Numbered from the stretch's first letter, positions 1 through 6,998 are shown. The stretch: 20,329 nt of DNA from a virus (IMGVR_UViG_3300032083_000283:1-20329), one strand, 5' to 3'. The notes: generated by a model from the sequence alone, not told the origin. A program made the numbers and translations.

Positions 1-3000
1 TAGATAATCAAAACTTTGGGATGAATGGTTTAAGTATTGTTCCAGATACTATAAAAATTACACAACAATTAGCTCATTTACCTTTAGCTACGCTTTCTAG
101 TTTAACAGAAATTTTTATTCCTTTAACTCGTTTAAATACAGCTACATGGGCAAAAGGTGTAGCTCAAACTATTAAGTATTCAGTACAAAAACAAAGTGAA
201 GGCACGGTTAGAGAGCTTCAGGACAGATTTAATTTAAGTAAAGAAGATGCTCTTGCAGAAATGCATAGGGTGTTTTTAGGAATTAATCAAGCAGTAGCTC
301 AACGTATTGATGGCTTAGCTGGAGAAGGTATTCAAAGTACTAAAGGTAAAAAAATACAAAGTGGTTTTTTTAGATTAAATTTACTAGAGCAATGGACACG
401 TACTGTCCAACTTGCATCTTTTACAATGGGTAAAGATTTAATTACTCAGAATCTTAGAAAGATGAATAAATTAAAAGATATTGAAATAAGTAAAAGCGGA
501 AATCCTGATGCATTGCCTAGAAATAAAGAATTTTCTAGATTAACTCAAGAGTTATTAGATTTAGGTGTAGACATTAAAACAGGTTTGTTATGGGAAAAAG
601 CAGGAGCTAATAAATATACTGATAATGTAATAAATGGTTTAAGACAATGGGATGATTTTTACGAAACTAATGTAATGGGAGGTGCTGCACGTTTTACTAA
701 TGAAGTAATTCTAGATCCTTCTAAAGCAGCATCTATTAGACCTCATGTACAACAAACACCTATGGGTACTGTGTTGTTACAGTTTATGGGATACCCGACT
801 GCTTTTAGTAATACTGTTCTTAAAAACTTTTACGGTCAAGCAGCCAGAGACCCTATTCGTGGGGGAGGTAAAGTTTTAGGTACAGGCTTGTTAATGACTA
901 TGGCAGCAGCAGGTACTAATTGGGTTCGTAATGGTGGAAGTTTTAAAGATTCATCAGGTGAAGAACAAGACGCAGGAGAAATAGCATTTGAAGCTGTGTC
1001 TCGTTGGGGTGGGTTTGGCTATGGTGAGTATGTTAAGAATGCTAGAGAAAATGCAGAGATAGGTGGAGGTACGTTAGGTTCAGTAACTAAAGCAGTTACA
1101 GGGCCAATAGTAGGTGATGCTATTGATGCTATTTTATATCGTAAAGGGCCAGGAGAGCTTTTGGCAACTAATACGCCAGGATATAGTTTATATAGAGCCT
1201 TGCCAAGTTTAGTAGAAAATAATTCTTTTAAGCAAGATGTTAAAGAAGTAGGTAAGTCTATTGATAGAGCTATTGGATTAAAGCCTCCATTAAAAGAACA
1301 ATCTTATGATGCTTATTTACAACAAGGTAGACGAAAGTATTTAGAAGAAGTTAAGTTATACGCAGAAGGCGGGGAAGTATTTAGTAATGTTCCTAGAGCT
1401 TCTGTAAATCCTAGTAGTCGTATAGATCGTATGACAGGTATGCCTTATGAAGATCAGGCAGGAGATATAATTGATAATAGAGCTAAGTTTTCTAAGGGAA
1501 GGTTAGTTAAGGCTTTAAGAGAAATGTACAGTAGCACAGGTGATGCTCCTGATACAAGACTTATTGATCCTACACAAGAAAATAAGTTTGAGTTAGATGA
1601 TTTTGTAACTTATGAGTCTATACCTATCCAAGACAGAAAACAAGCAGAATTATTAAAAAGTTTAAACATCCAAGAATCTGCTGTCAAAGATGATGTTTAT
1701 TTAGTTAAAAATAAAACAGGTTGGATGGTAGCACAGACACAACCGCCTCAAGATATTTTAAGATCTTCAAAAGGAACAATTAGAACTTTAAAACCTTTTA
1801 TTTATGAAGGTGAATTAGATCAAGAGTTTAATCCTGTTGACTTGTTAGATAATGAAGAGTTTATATCTAAAATAAAAGATGCTGAATTAAAAAAAGAACT
1901 TAACAGATTACGTAAAGAAAAACTACGGATAGAAAATACAACTATTGAGGATATTCCTTTTGCAAGTCCTTTAGATAGTGTTCTATGGAACTCTTTTAGA
2001 ACATTAGATAAAGAAGTAGTAGATGTTTTAAAGAAGCAACAATATGATGCTATTCAATTTAAACCTAAACAGCAACAAACAAAAGATTTAGAAAAAGAAG
2101 CTGTTAGCGTTACAGAGCAAACAGTACAACAAGAAGTGCCTTCAGTACGTACTGCTTTTGAATCTACAGGAGCTACAGCAACTACTTTGTTGGAAGAAGC
2201 AGATAAAGCTATGCCAGGATCTAGAGAATTACTAGCAGGTGGAGTTAGGGAAATAGAAGCAGTAGACGTATTACCTCCTGAAAAACCAGACTTAATAGAC
2301 TCTACAGTAACAACATATAGTTTTGAAGGCCGTAATCAACCTTTACTTGCATCAGAAATACAACCAAATAAAAGCTGGTTTCTTTTAGATGACACAATGT
2401 TTATGGAAGATTCTACTTCACATGTATTATCAAATGAAGCATATGTTGATTTTAATTATAAATTAAATGAAGGAATGCGTAAAAAGTTTATTGATGAAAA
2501 TAAAATAGGATCTAATACTTCTACAAAAGCTTTAGTGGAAGAAATTAGTAATGGGCCTTTTCATATGGTAACTGCTTTAATTCCTAAAATGAATGATCCT
2601 GTTTCTGAAATAAAAGAGTACGAAGAAGCTTTTTCTGTTGTATATGATTCTTTGCCTAAAGGACAATCAGGTGTAAGTTATTTAGATAAACAAGAAGGAA
2701 TTATATACATTGATCCTGCTGTTATGGAACAGCAATATACAGAAAAAGCATGGACAAGTTCTTTGCCTGAAAAAGCTATTAAAACTAGAGAGGAATGGGA
2801 AAATTTTATTTTACGTCGTGAGTATGCTAAAGATAAATACTCAAAGGTTTTAGACCAGCAAAAAGATGACTATGTTAAAAAATTAGATCGTGTAGGTTTA
2901 GGTATTCCTGATACATACCCCAGTAAAACTATGTCATCTATTCCAGCCACTGAAAGAAGTTTAGCAGTTTTAAAATCTGAATTAAATTTAAAAGACCCTT

Positions 3001-3887
3001 TTCAAAATAAACTTTATGAAGACTTTAAAAAACAATTTGATGCTAGTTTACTTGTTCCAAACCGTCAAGTGCCTGTACCTTTACATTTTTTAGTTGAAGT
3101 AATTCCAGGACAAAGTTCTAAATACTTAAATGGTGAAGCAGGAAGACTTTTAACTGCTTCAGAAATGGCTGCATTTATTCAAGGTAGAGAAGCTACACAT
3201 CCTGTTGAAGCTTTGTATCATCCTATAAATAATAATATACGCCACCCTAATGCTAAAGCATTTGCTAGTATGGCTCCTTCATTGCTTGATCAGGAACAAA
3301 ACAAACAAGCAGCGCAAGAGTTTCTTAATAAAGTTGTAATTACAGAAGAACAGCCTTATACAATTTCTGCATTTGAAAAATTTGAAACAAGAAATCAAAT
3401 GAATATAGCAAGAGAAATAGAACCAGATAAATCTGAAGGTATGGCAGGATTTAGAGAAAGTAAAGATTTAGAAAGCTATGATCGTAAACAAGACCAAATT
3501 AAACGTGGTAAAGGTGGAGTTAGATATATGCGTACTCCTGAAGGAGACATTTTAGTAGAATATGATAAAGATACTAAACGCTTTGAACCTATATTATCCA
3601 ATCCTTTAGATAATCGAAGTTTTATTTATTATTCTCCTGATAAAGATATGTCAGCATTTAAACCTAAAAAACGTCGTAAAGCTAGAGTAGCTGCTAAAGC
3701 TCCTTCATTAAAACAACCTAAACAGCGTTCTATGCTTGCACCACCTGTAGAACTACCACGTAAAACAGAACTTACAGAACGTGTAAGAGATACTGTTGCT
3801 TATAAAGGAGCAAGTGAAGAAGCTAGAAAACGTATTGATGATCAACTCAATGAGTTAACTAGAAGACAAGAACAAGGTACGTTGTAA
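1..3887 (+). CDS. Very large probable internal virion (ejection) protein, N-terminus outside the window
   Basis: The frame is open to the left edge, and the first ATG (21) has no ribosome binding site, so this is probably the C-terminal 1,294 or so residues of a longer protein. Numbering here is from ATG 21. Residues about 1-450 are helix-rich with hydrophobic stretches near 255-310. A segment near 448-482 holds AEGGEV followed by RIDRMTGMPYEDQAG, a pattern I know from large virion proteins of marine phages, often near their C-terminus. Here some 800 further residues follow, which suggests a fusion of two modules. Residues about 880-945 resemble a metallopeptidase-like module of giant phage proteins but lack the zinc histidines. 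The C-terminus is basic and coiled-coil-like. No catalytic domain is certain. The position just before the lysis genes fits a late structural gene. The function is inferred from size, context and the motif; a polyvalent protein delivered with the DNA is the main alternative reading. Confidence 0.6.
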   Translation, partial: DNQNFGMNGLSIVPDTIKITQQLAHLPLATLSSLTEIFIPLTRLNTATWAKGVAQTIKYSVQKQSEGTVRELQDRFNLSKEDALAEMHRVFLGINQAVAQRIDGLAGEGIQSTKGKKIQSGFFRLNLLEQWTRTVQLASFTMGKDLITQNLRKMNKLKDIEISKSGNPDALPRNKEFSRLTQELLDLGVDIKTGLLWEKAGANKYTDNVINGLRQWDDFYETNVMGGAARFTNEVILDPSKAASIRPHVQQTPMGTVLLQFMGYPTAFSNTVLKNFYGQAARDPIRGGGKVLGTGLLMTMAAAGTNWVRNGGSFKDSSGEEQDAGEIAFEAVSRWGGFGYGEYVKNARENAEIGGGTLGSVTKAVTGPIVGDAIDAILYRKGPGELLATNTPGYSLYRALPSLVENNSFKQDVKEVGKSIDRAIGLKPPLKEQSYDAYLQQGRRKYLEEVKLYAEGGEVFSNVPRASVNPSSRIDRMTGMPYEDQAGDIIDNRAKFSKGRLVKALREMYSSTGDAPDTRLIDPTQENKFELDDFVTYESIPIQDRKQAELLKSLNIQESAVKDDVYLVKNKTGWMVAQTQPPQDILRSSKGTIRTLKPFIYEGELDQEFNPVDLLDNEEFISKIKDAELKKELNRLRKEKLRIENTTIEDIPFASPLDSVLWNSFRTLDKEVVDVLKKQQYDAIQFKPKQQQTKDLEKEAVSVTEQTVQQEVPSVRTAFESTGATATTLLEEADKAMPGSRELLAGGVREIEAVDVLPPEKPDLIDSTVTTYSFEGRNQPLLASEIQPNKSWFLLDDTMFMEDSTSHVLSNEAYVDFNYKLNEGMRKKFIDENKIGSNTSTKALVEEISNGPFHMVTALIPKMNDPVSEIKEYEEAFSVVYDSLPKGQSGVSYLDKQEGIIYIDPAVMEQQYTEKAWTSSLPEKAIKTREEWENFILRREYAKDKYSKVLDQQKDDYVKKLDRVGLGIPDTYPSKTMSSIPATERSLAVLKSELNLKDPFQNKLYEDFKKQFDASLLVPNRQVPVPLHFLVEVIPGQSSKYLNGEAGRLLTASEMAAFIQGREATHPVEALYHPINNNIRHPNAKAFASMAPSLLDQEQNKQAAQEFLNKVVITEEQPYTISAFEKFETRNQMNIAREIEPDKSEGMAGFRESKDLESYDRKQDQIKRGKGGVRYMRTPEGDILVEYDKDTKRFEPILSNPLDNRSFIYYSPDKDMSAFKPKKRRKARVAAKAPSLKQPKQRSMLAPPVELPRKTELTERVRDTVAYKGASEEARKRIDDQLNELTRRQEQGTL

Positions 3888-3942
3888 TGTTCAGATATTT
3901 TTTTTTGCGTTAATACCTTTATTAGCTTTATTAGGAATACAT
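3887..3942 (+). other. Possible frameshifted signal-anchor leader of the endolysin (T9 slippery tract)
   Basis: An ATG at 3887 overlaps the stop of the giant gene (TAATG) and has AAGG nine bases upstream. As written it encodes only eight residues (MFRYFFFL-like) before TAA at 3911-3913. A run of nine T (3898-3906) contains the canonical -1 slippery heptamer T TTT TTG. One -1 slip, or one extra T, joins this start in frame to the M15 peptidase at 3943 and gives the leader MFRYFFFALIPLLALLGIH, which has the form of a signal-anchor or signal peptide. A homopolymer sequencing error is the main alternative. Confidence 0.5.
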
Positions 3943-4311
3943 ATGTACAAATATTTTACAGACAAAGAACTAGAATGCAAGCACTGTGAGGCAGAAGGTA
4001 TCGACCCTACATTTATGCAAAAGGTTGATAAACTAAGAGGTGAGCTAGGTTTTGCTTTTCCTATTACTTCTGCCTATCGTTGTCCTGACCATCCCATAGA
4101 AGCTCGTAAAAACGCTCCTGGCGCGCATGCATCAGGAAGGGCTGTAGATATAGCGGTAAGAGGAGAACAAGCTTACAAGCTCTTACAGGCAGCTTTAAAC
4201 GCAGGTTTCACAGGAATAGGTGTAAGCCAAAAAGGTGGAGTACGTTTTATACATCTAGATGATTTACCAGATTCTAAAGAACGTCCTAGACCACACGTAT
4301 GGAGTTACTAA
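3943..4311 (+). CDS. M15 family peptidase, probable endolysin
   Basis: This 122-residue protein matches the peptidase M15A fold (Peptidase_M15_3 type), whose members cut the peptide side chains of peptidoglycan. The zinc-binding pattern is clear: H62 and D69 lie in GAHASGRAVDI, and a third histidine is H104 in FIHLD or H118 in RPHVWSY. Length and motif order are normal for single-domain phage endolysins. The ATG has AGGA seven bases upstream. The gene sits between a virion gene and a holin, the usual lysis cassette position. The protein as started here has no export signal and would need the holin to reach the wall, but an in-frame hydrophobic leader lies just upstream across a T9 tract. The enzyme class is secure; whether it cuts as an endopeptidase or a carboxypeptidase cannot be told. 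Confidence 0.9.
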   Translation: MYKYFTDKELECKHCEAEGIDPTFMQKVDKLRGELGFAFPITSAYRCPDHPIEARKNAPGAHASGRAVDIAVRGEQAYKLLQAALNAGFTGIGVSQKGGVRFIHLDDLPDSKERPRPHVWSY

Positions 4312-4487
4312 TGATTTTATACAGTGAAGATATGCTTGGTAAAGTTTACAGGCTTTACCAACTACACCAAGCAAAACACAACTTAGGCTTTATGCAATAC
4401 GAAGACTTTCGTGTTTTATTTGAAGAACAACAACAAACTATTTTAGATCAAATAGAGGAAGAAGTTAATGGCGATTCCAGTACTTGA
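4311..4487 (+). CDS. Small conserved phage protein in the lysis cassette
   Basis: This is a 58-residue hydrophilic protein with an acidic C-terminal half (EEQQQTILDQIEEEV). I place the start at ATG 4311, which overlaps the endolysin stop as TAATG; an earlier in-frame ATG at 4299 would lie inside the endolysin gene. It overlaps the holin start by 20 bases. The pattern 'Y-R-L-Y-Q-L-H-Q-A-K then M-x-Y-E-D-F-R-V-L-F-E' resembles small proteins that I recall in marine phage genomes near lysis genes, but I know no function. There is no membrane segment or signal peptide. It could modulate lysis or be unrelated to it; the tight packing suggests translation coupled to the endolysin. Confidence 0.75.
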   Translation: MILYSEDMLGKVYRLYQLHQAKHNLGFMQYEDFRVLFEEQQQTILDQIEEEVNGDSST

Positions 4488-4833
4488 TGGTCTTGTAAAA
4501 TTAGGAGGGACTTGGCTAGAAGGTAAAGTAGCTAAGACCAAAGCTAAAGCAGAAGCAGAAGCTACTGTAATGGTAAAGCAAGCTGAGTCTGCTGCTGATT
4601 GGGAAACTGCTATGGCTAGAGCATCCAATCAATCCTGGAAAGATGAGTGGCTTACACTTTTATTTAGTGTGCCTCTTATACTCTGTTTCTTTCCTGCTAC
4701 TGTGCAATATGTGCAAGCAGGATTTGAAGCTTTAGAAGCTATGCCAGATTGGTATCAGTACAGTTTATCTGTAATTATTGCTGCATCATTTGGCGTTAGA
4801 TCTGTAATGGGAATAATGAATAAAAGGAAATAA
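4468..4833 (+). CDS. Holin, GTA-type three transmembrane segment family
   Basis: This 121-residue protein has the features of the Holin of 3TMs (GTA_holin_3TM) family. It has an N-terminal amphipathic region, a charged helix rich in Lys/Ala/Glu (residues about 19-45), the landmark SWKDEWLTLLFSVPLILCFFP (about 56-76) containing a membrane segment, a WYQY motif (about 92-95), and a second hydrophobic segment ending in SFGVRSVMG. Holins form lesions in the inner membrane that time lysis and release the endolysin. The ATG follows AGAGGAAGAAG in the end of the preceding gene. Position directly after the endolysin supports the call. The number of true membrane crossings here may be two or three. 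Confidence 0.88.
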   Translation: MAIPVLDGLVKLGGTWLEGKVAKTKAKAEAEATVMVKQAESAADWETAMARASNQSWKDEWLTLLFSVPLILCFFPATVQYVQAGFEALEAMPDWYQYSLSVIIAASFGVRSVMGIMNKRK

Positions 4834-4835
4834 TT

Positions 4836-5135
4836 ATGAGTGACGGAACTATAAAGATACCTCAGTGGGGACTACCTATAGCAGCAGCAGCTGTAAGCCT
4901 AGCAGTTGCTTGGGGTGTACTACAAGCTAACACTGCACATGCTTCAGAAGATCGTGAGCGTATTGCAGCTATAGCGGAGGAGGCTGCAAAAAAAGCACAG
5001 GAGAACGGTCAAGCACAGGCAGTGACGAGCGCCAAAGTGGAGGCCATCGTGTCGAGCTTGGAGCGACAGGAAAAAATTCAAGAGAAGACAAACGAACAGA
5101 TCGCCGCACTGGTTCAAGCTCTCTTAGCCAAATAG
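4836..5135 (+). CDS. Single-membrane-span coiled-coil protein, candidate lysis accessory (spanin-like)
   Basis: This 99-residue protein has one predicted membrane segment (about residues 12-32, LPIAAAAVSLAVAWGV) followed by an Ala/Glu/Lys/Gln-rich helix that looks like a coiled coil to the end. A strong AAAGGA lies eight bases before ATG 4836, two bases after the holin stop. An N-terminal anchor plus coiled coil is the architecture of inner-membrane spanins (Rz type) and of haemolysin XhlA-like lysis proteins, but no family match is certain and no outer-membrane lipoprotein partner is seen beside it. The 3' part (from about 4970) is much richer in G+C than the neighbouring genes. The frame following this gene is unusual, see the next entry. 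Confidence 0.7.
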   Translation: MSDGTIKIPQWGLPIAAAAVSLAVAWGVLQANTAHASEDRERIAAIAEEAAKKAQENGQAQAVTSAKVEAIVSSLERQEKIQEKTNEQIAALVQALLAK

Positions 5136-5158
5136 ACTATGACCCAGAAAACCCAAAC

Positions 5159-5410
5159 TTGTTCTGCGACATGCGAGAGTACAGGATGCTACGCTATGTG
5201 CAACCACCATCGTACCGCCATGAAGTCGCAAGAAAATGGCTGTTGTACAACAAAGGCAAATGCGGGTACGGAGCGGAAGTGTATGTGCGCAACCAAGGCC
5301 CAAGAGTACTTGGAACAGCGTGGGACATCAAGTTAGTACTTCTTACTTGGGACTTGCGTAAACCTACTGCTGTTAAAACAGAAGCTGTTAAACAGAAAAG
5401 GAGACTGTAG
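5159..5410 (+). CDS. Protein-like reading frame of unknown function with no normal start
   Basis: From the only standard start, TTG 5159, this frame gives 83 residues with a natural composition (CDMREYRMLRY, PPSYRHEVARKWL, GYGAEVYVRN). The protein-like sequence begins upstream, at about 5132 (IDYDPENPNLF), where there is no ATG, GTG or TTG. Possible starts are AUA at 5132, which overlaps the preceding TAG as ATAG, a -1 frameshift from the coiled-coil gene (same frame relation; six A at 5071-5076), or the TTG, which lacks a ribosome binding site. The competing frame with ATG 5139 (65 residues, very rich in Cys/Thr) looks like a shadow. The 3' end carries the AAGGAG that serves the next gene. 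I recognise no domain with certainty. Confidence 0.5.
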   Translation: MFCDMREYRMLRYVQPPSYRHEVARKWLLYNKGKCGYGAEVYVRNQGPRVLGTAWDIKLVLLTWDLRKPTAVKTEAVKQKRRL

Positions 5411-5640
5411 TGGAAGCTATACCTCCTTTTCCTAACAGTGTAAATGCACATGACTATGTAGTATTAGATAAAGTACGTGACATACGCTCCATAAAGTATC
5501 AAACCCTTACAGGTAAAGATGATGTACAAGCTATTAACCAGTATGAGCAACTTTACTACGAGTATAGAAACGGGCAAGTTATGGTAACTATACTGAAAAT
5601 AAAAAGTCAGTTAAAATACACGGTAGATATAAAAGCATGA
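5410..5640 (+). CDS. Small hypothetical protein, GTG start
   Basis: This is a 76-residue soluble protein starting with GTG at 5410, which overlaps the preceding TAG as TAGTG and has AAGGAG seven bases upstream, a strong initiation signal. Sequence landmarks are HDYVVLDKVRDIRSIKYQTLTG and a Tyr-rich stretch (YEQLYYEYRNG) ending in a basic beta-like segment. There is no membrane segment and no motif I can name. It is followed by an ATGA overlap with the next gene, so the two are probably translated together. Function unknown. Confidence 0.65.
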   Translation: MEAIPPFPNSVNAHDYVVLDKVRDIRSIKYQTLTGKDDVQAINQYEQLYYEYRNGQVMVTILKIKSQLKYTVDIKA

Positions 5641-5885
5641 CTATGATGATCTTTGTCCTCATTATACTAGAAAGGGGGCAAGTTACAGGAGAAGAGTTTT
5701 ATTTCAGGGAACTAACTTCTTGTTTAGAATACTCTGCTGCTTTGAACAGTCAGTCGGTAGCTGACCATAACTCAATACTAGGTAATAATAATTATTTTAA
5801 AACATACTGTAAGGTTCGTCAGATCAATGTATCTGATGCAGGAAGTAAAATACTATTCAGAGATCCCGCAAAGAAAGAGGAATAA
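5637..5885 (+). CDS. Small probably exported or membrane-anchored protein
   Basis: This 82-residue protein starts with a hydrophobic stretch (MTMMIFVLIIL) like a short signal peptide or anchor, followed by a mature region with two cysteines (C29 and C58) that could form a disulfide outside the cytoplasm. The ATG overlaps the previous stop as ATGA; ATGs two and three codons later are possible starts. The layout, a short leader then about 60 residues with two Cys and several Tyr/Phe, resembles small secreted proteins seen near phage lysis genes, but I do not know a function. The leader lacks N-terminal positive charge, so export is uncertain. Confidence 0.6.
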   Translation: MTMMIFVLIILERGQVTGEEFYFRELTSCLEYSAALNSQSVADHNSILGNNNYFKTYCKVRQINVSDAGSKILFRDPAKKEE

Positions 5886-5886
5886 T

Positions 5887-6075
5887 ATGGCTGCTAAAAA
5901 GAAAACTAAATCTAGGGTTAATGAGGCTGGTAACTATACCAAGCCTACCATGCGTAAGCGTTTATTCAACAAGATTAAAGCAGGAACAAAGGGTGGTAAG
6001 GCTGGTCAATGGTCGGCGCGTAAAGCCCAGATGCTTGCTAAACAATACAAAGCCGCAGGTGGTGGGTATAAGTAA
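5887..6075 (+). CDS. Small lysine-rich conserved phage protein (NEAGNYTKP type)
   Basis: This 62-residue, strongly basic protein begins at ATG 5887, six bases after GAGG; an in-frame ATG at 5827 lies inside the preceding gene and is less likely. It has a lysine-rich N-terminus, then VNEAGNYTKPTMRKRLFNKI, a Gly/Lys segment (KAGTKGGKAGQWSARKAQ) and a Gly-rich tail. I recognise this as a conserved small protein of aquatic phages of unknown function. The charge suggests binding to nucleic acid or to the virion interior; that is inference. It is the first of a block of four very basic proteins and its stop overlaps the next start as TAATG. Confidence 0.8.
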   Translation: MAAKKKTKSRVNEAGNYTKPTMRKRLFNKIKAGTKGGKAGQWSARKAQMLAKQYKAAGGGYK

Positions 6076-6377
6076 TGGCTGATCCTAAAAAAGGAACAGG
6101 CAAAAAGCCTAAAGGCAGCGGTAGACGTTTATACACAGATGAGAATCCTAAAGATACTGTAAGTATTAAATATGCTACTGTTCAAGATGCCAGAGATACT
6201 GCTCGTAAAGTAAAAGGAATTAACAAACCTTATGCTCGTAAGATACAAATACTTACTGTAATGGAGCAGCGAGCTAAGGTAGCTGGCAAGTCTAAACAAG
6301 CAGAGATAGCTAAGAAAGCTAAAGAATCTCTTAGGAAAAAGCATGGCAAAACAAACCCATCAAAAAATAAAAAATAA
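6075..6377 (+). CDS. Small basic conserved phage protein (KGSGRRLYTDENPKDTV type)
   Basis: This 100-residue basic protein starts with a Gly/Lys/Arg-rich arm (KKGTGKKPKGSGRRLYTDEN) followed by KDTVSIKYATVQDARDT and a helical domain with KINKPYARKIQ-like basic residues, ending in a Lys/Asn tail. The N-terminal block is one I know from several marine phages; the function is unknown. ATG 6075 overlaps the previous stop (TAATG). Its last 35 bases contain the start of a 29-residue overlapping gene. A DNA- or RNA-binding or DNA-packaging role is possible from charge only. Confidence 0.8.
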   Translation: MADPKKGTGKKPKGSGRRLYTDENPKDTVSIKYATVQDARDTARKVKGINKPYARKIQILTVMEQRAKVAGKSKQAEIAKKAKESLRKKHGKTNPSKNKK

Positions 6378-6432
6378 AAAAGAACTTGCGGAGTGGATAA
6401 AGCAACAACAAGATAAGAGGCATGAGCAGTAA
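6343..6432 (+). CDS. Very small overlapping gene encoding 29 residues
   Basis: The frame starting at ATG 6343 encodes MAKQTHQKIKNKKELAEWI followed by a Gln/Lys/His-rich tail, 29 residues in all. It has TTAGGA about seven bases upstream, overlaps the end of the preceding gene by 35 bases, and its TAA overlaps the next ATG (TAATG at 6430-6434). It exactly fills an otherwise empty 54-base gap in a stretch where every gene touches the next, which supports it. The single predicted helix is basic. No family is recognised. Confidence 0.5.
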   Translation: MAKQTHQKIKNKKELAEWIKQQQDKRHEQ

Positions 6433-6677
6433 TGACACTTAAAAAATCTCAAAAATCTTTAAAGGCTTGGACAAAGCAGAAGTGGCGCACTAAGTCTGGT
6501 AAAAAATCTAGTGAAACAGGTGAGCGTTACCTGCCTGAAAAAGCTATAAAAGCTTTATCATCCTCTGAATATGCTGCTACTACTAAAAAGAAACGTGAAG
6601 ATACTAAAAAGGGTAAACAACATAGCAAACAACCTAAGAAGATTGCAAAGAAGACAGGGAGCTATAGAAAGAAATGA
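6432..6677 (+). CDS. Lysine-rich conserved phage protein (KWRTKSGK...TGERYLP type)
   Basis: This 81-residue protein contains 24 lysines. The core TKQKWRTKSGK, TGERYLPEKAIKALSSSEYA and KGKQHSKQPKKIAKKT is a pattern I recognise from small proteins conserved across marine phages; no function is known to me. It has no hydrophobic segment. ATG 6432 overlaps the preceding TAA, and the stop overlaps the next start as ATGA. The extreme charge and the place after the lysis block suggest a late-expressed nucleic-acid or virion-associated protein, by inference only. Confidence 0.8.
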   Translation: MTLKKSQKSLKAWTKQKWRTKSGKKSSETGERYLPEKAIKALSSSEYAATTKKKREDTKKGKQHSKQPKKIAKKTGSYRKK

Positions 6678-6988
6678 GAGAAGAATATAAAAAAGGAAGT
6701 AAAGCTAAAAAGAAAGATCCTAGATTAGCCAGGGCTGGAGTGTCTGGATATAACAAACCCAAACGAACTCCTAAGCACCCTACTAAATCCCATGTTGTTG
6801 TAGCTAAAGATGGTGATAAAATTAAAACCATACGTTTTGGACAACAAGGTGTCCGTGGTGCTGGTAAAAATCCTACATCTAAAAAAGACAAAGCTCGTAA
6901 AAAATCATATTATGCTAGACATAATGCACAAGACTCTAATCCCTCAAAACTTTCAGCCCGATACTGGTCACACAAAGTTAAATGGTAA
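6674..6988 (+). CDS. Basic conserved phage protein (DPRLARAGVSGYNKPKRTP type)
   Basis: This 104-residue basic protein has a conserved opening, DPRLARAGVSGYNKPKRTP (residues 15-33), then PTKSHVVVAKDGDKIKTIRFGQQGV, a beta-like stretch, and a C-terminal Lys/Arg/His-rich helix with ARHNAQ and SARYWSHKVKW. This combination is familiar from marine phage genomes as a protein of unknown function. The ATG overlaps the previous stop as ATGA. It is the last of the four basic proteins. The HVVVAK and IRFGQQG strands suggest a small folded core, unlike its lysine-rich neighbours. No catalytic residues are evident. Confidence 0.8.
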   Translation: MREEYKKGSKAKKKDPRLARAGVSGYNKPKRTPKHPTKSHVVVAKDGDKIKTIRFGQQGVRGAGKNPTSKKDKARKKSYYARHNAQDSNPSKLSARYWSHKVKW

Positions 6989-6998
6989 GGACTAAATT

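Noticed and set aside
4443-4628. Leftward 61-residue frame opposite the holin
   Set aside because: It is antisense to the clearly coding holin, with no ribosome binding site; its Ala/Ser/Leu-rich sequence is the reflection of the Lys/Ala/Glu helix on the other strand.
5139-5336. ATG-started 65-residue frame rich in Cys and Thr
   Set aside because: It has no ribosome binding site and a composition unlike a natural protein (many Cys, Thr, Ala and Lys). The overlapping -1 frame reads as a real protein and is kept instead, although neither is proven.
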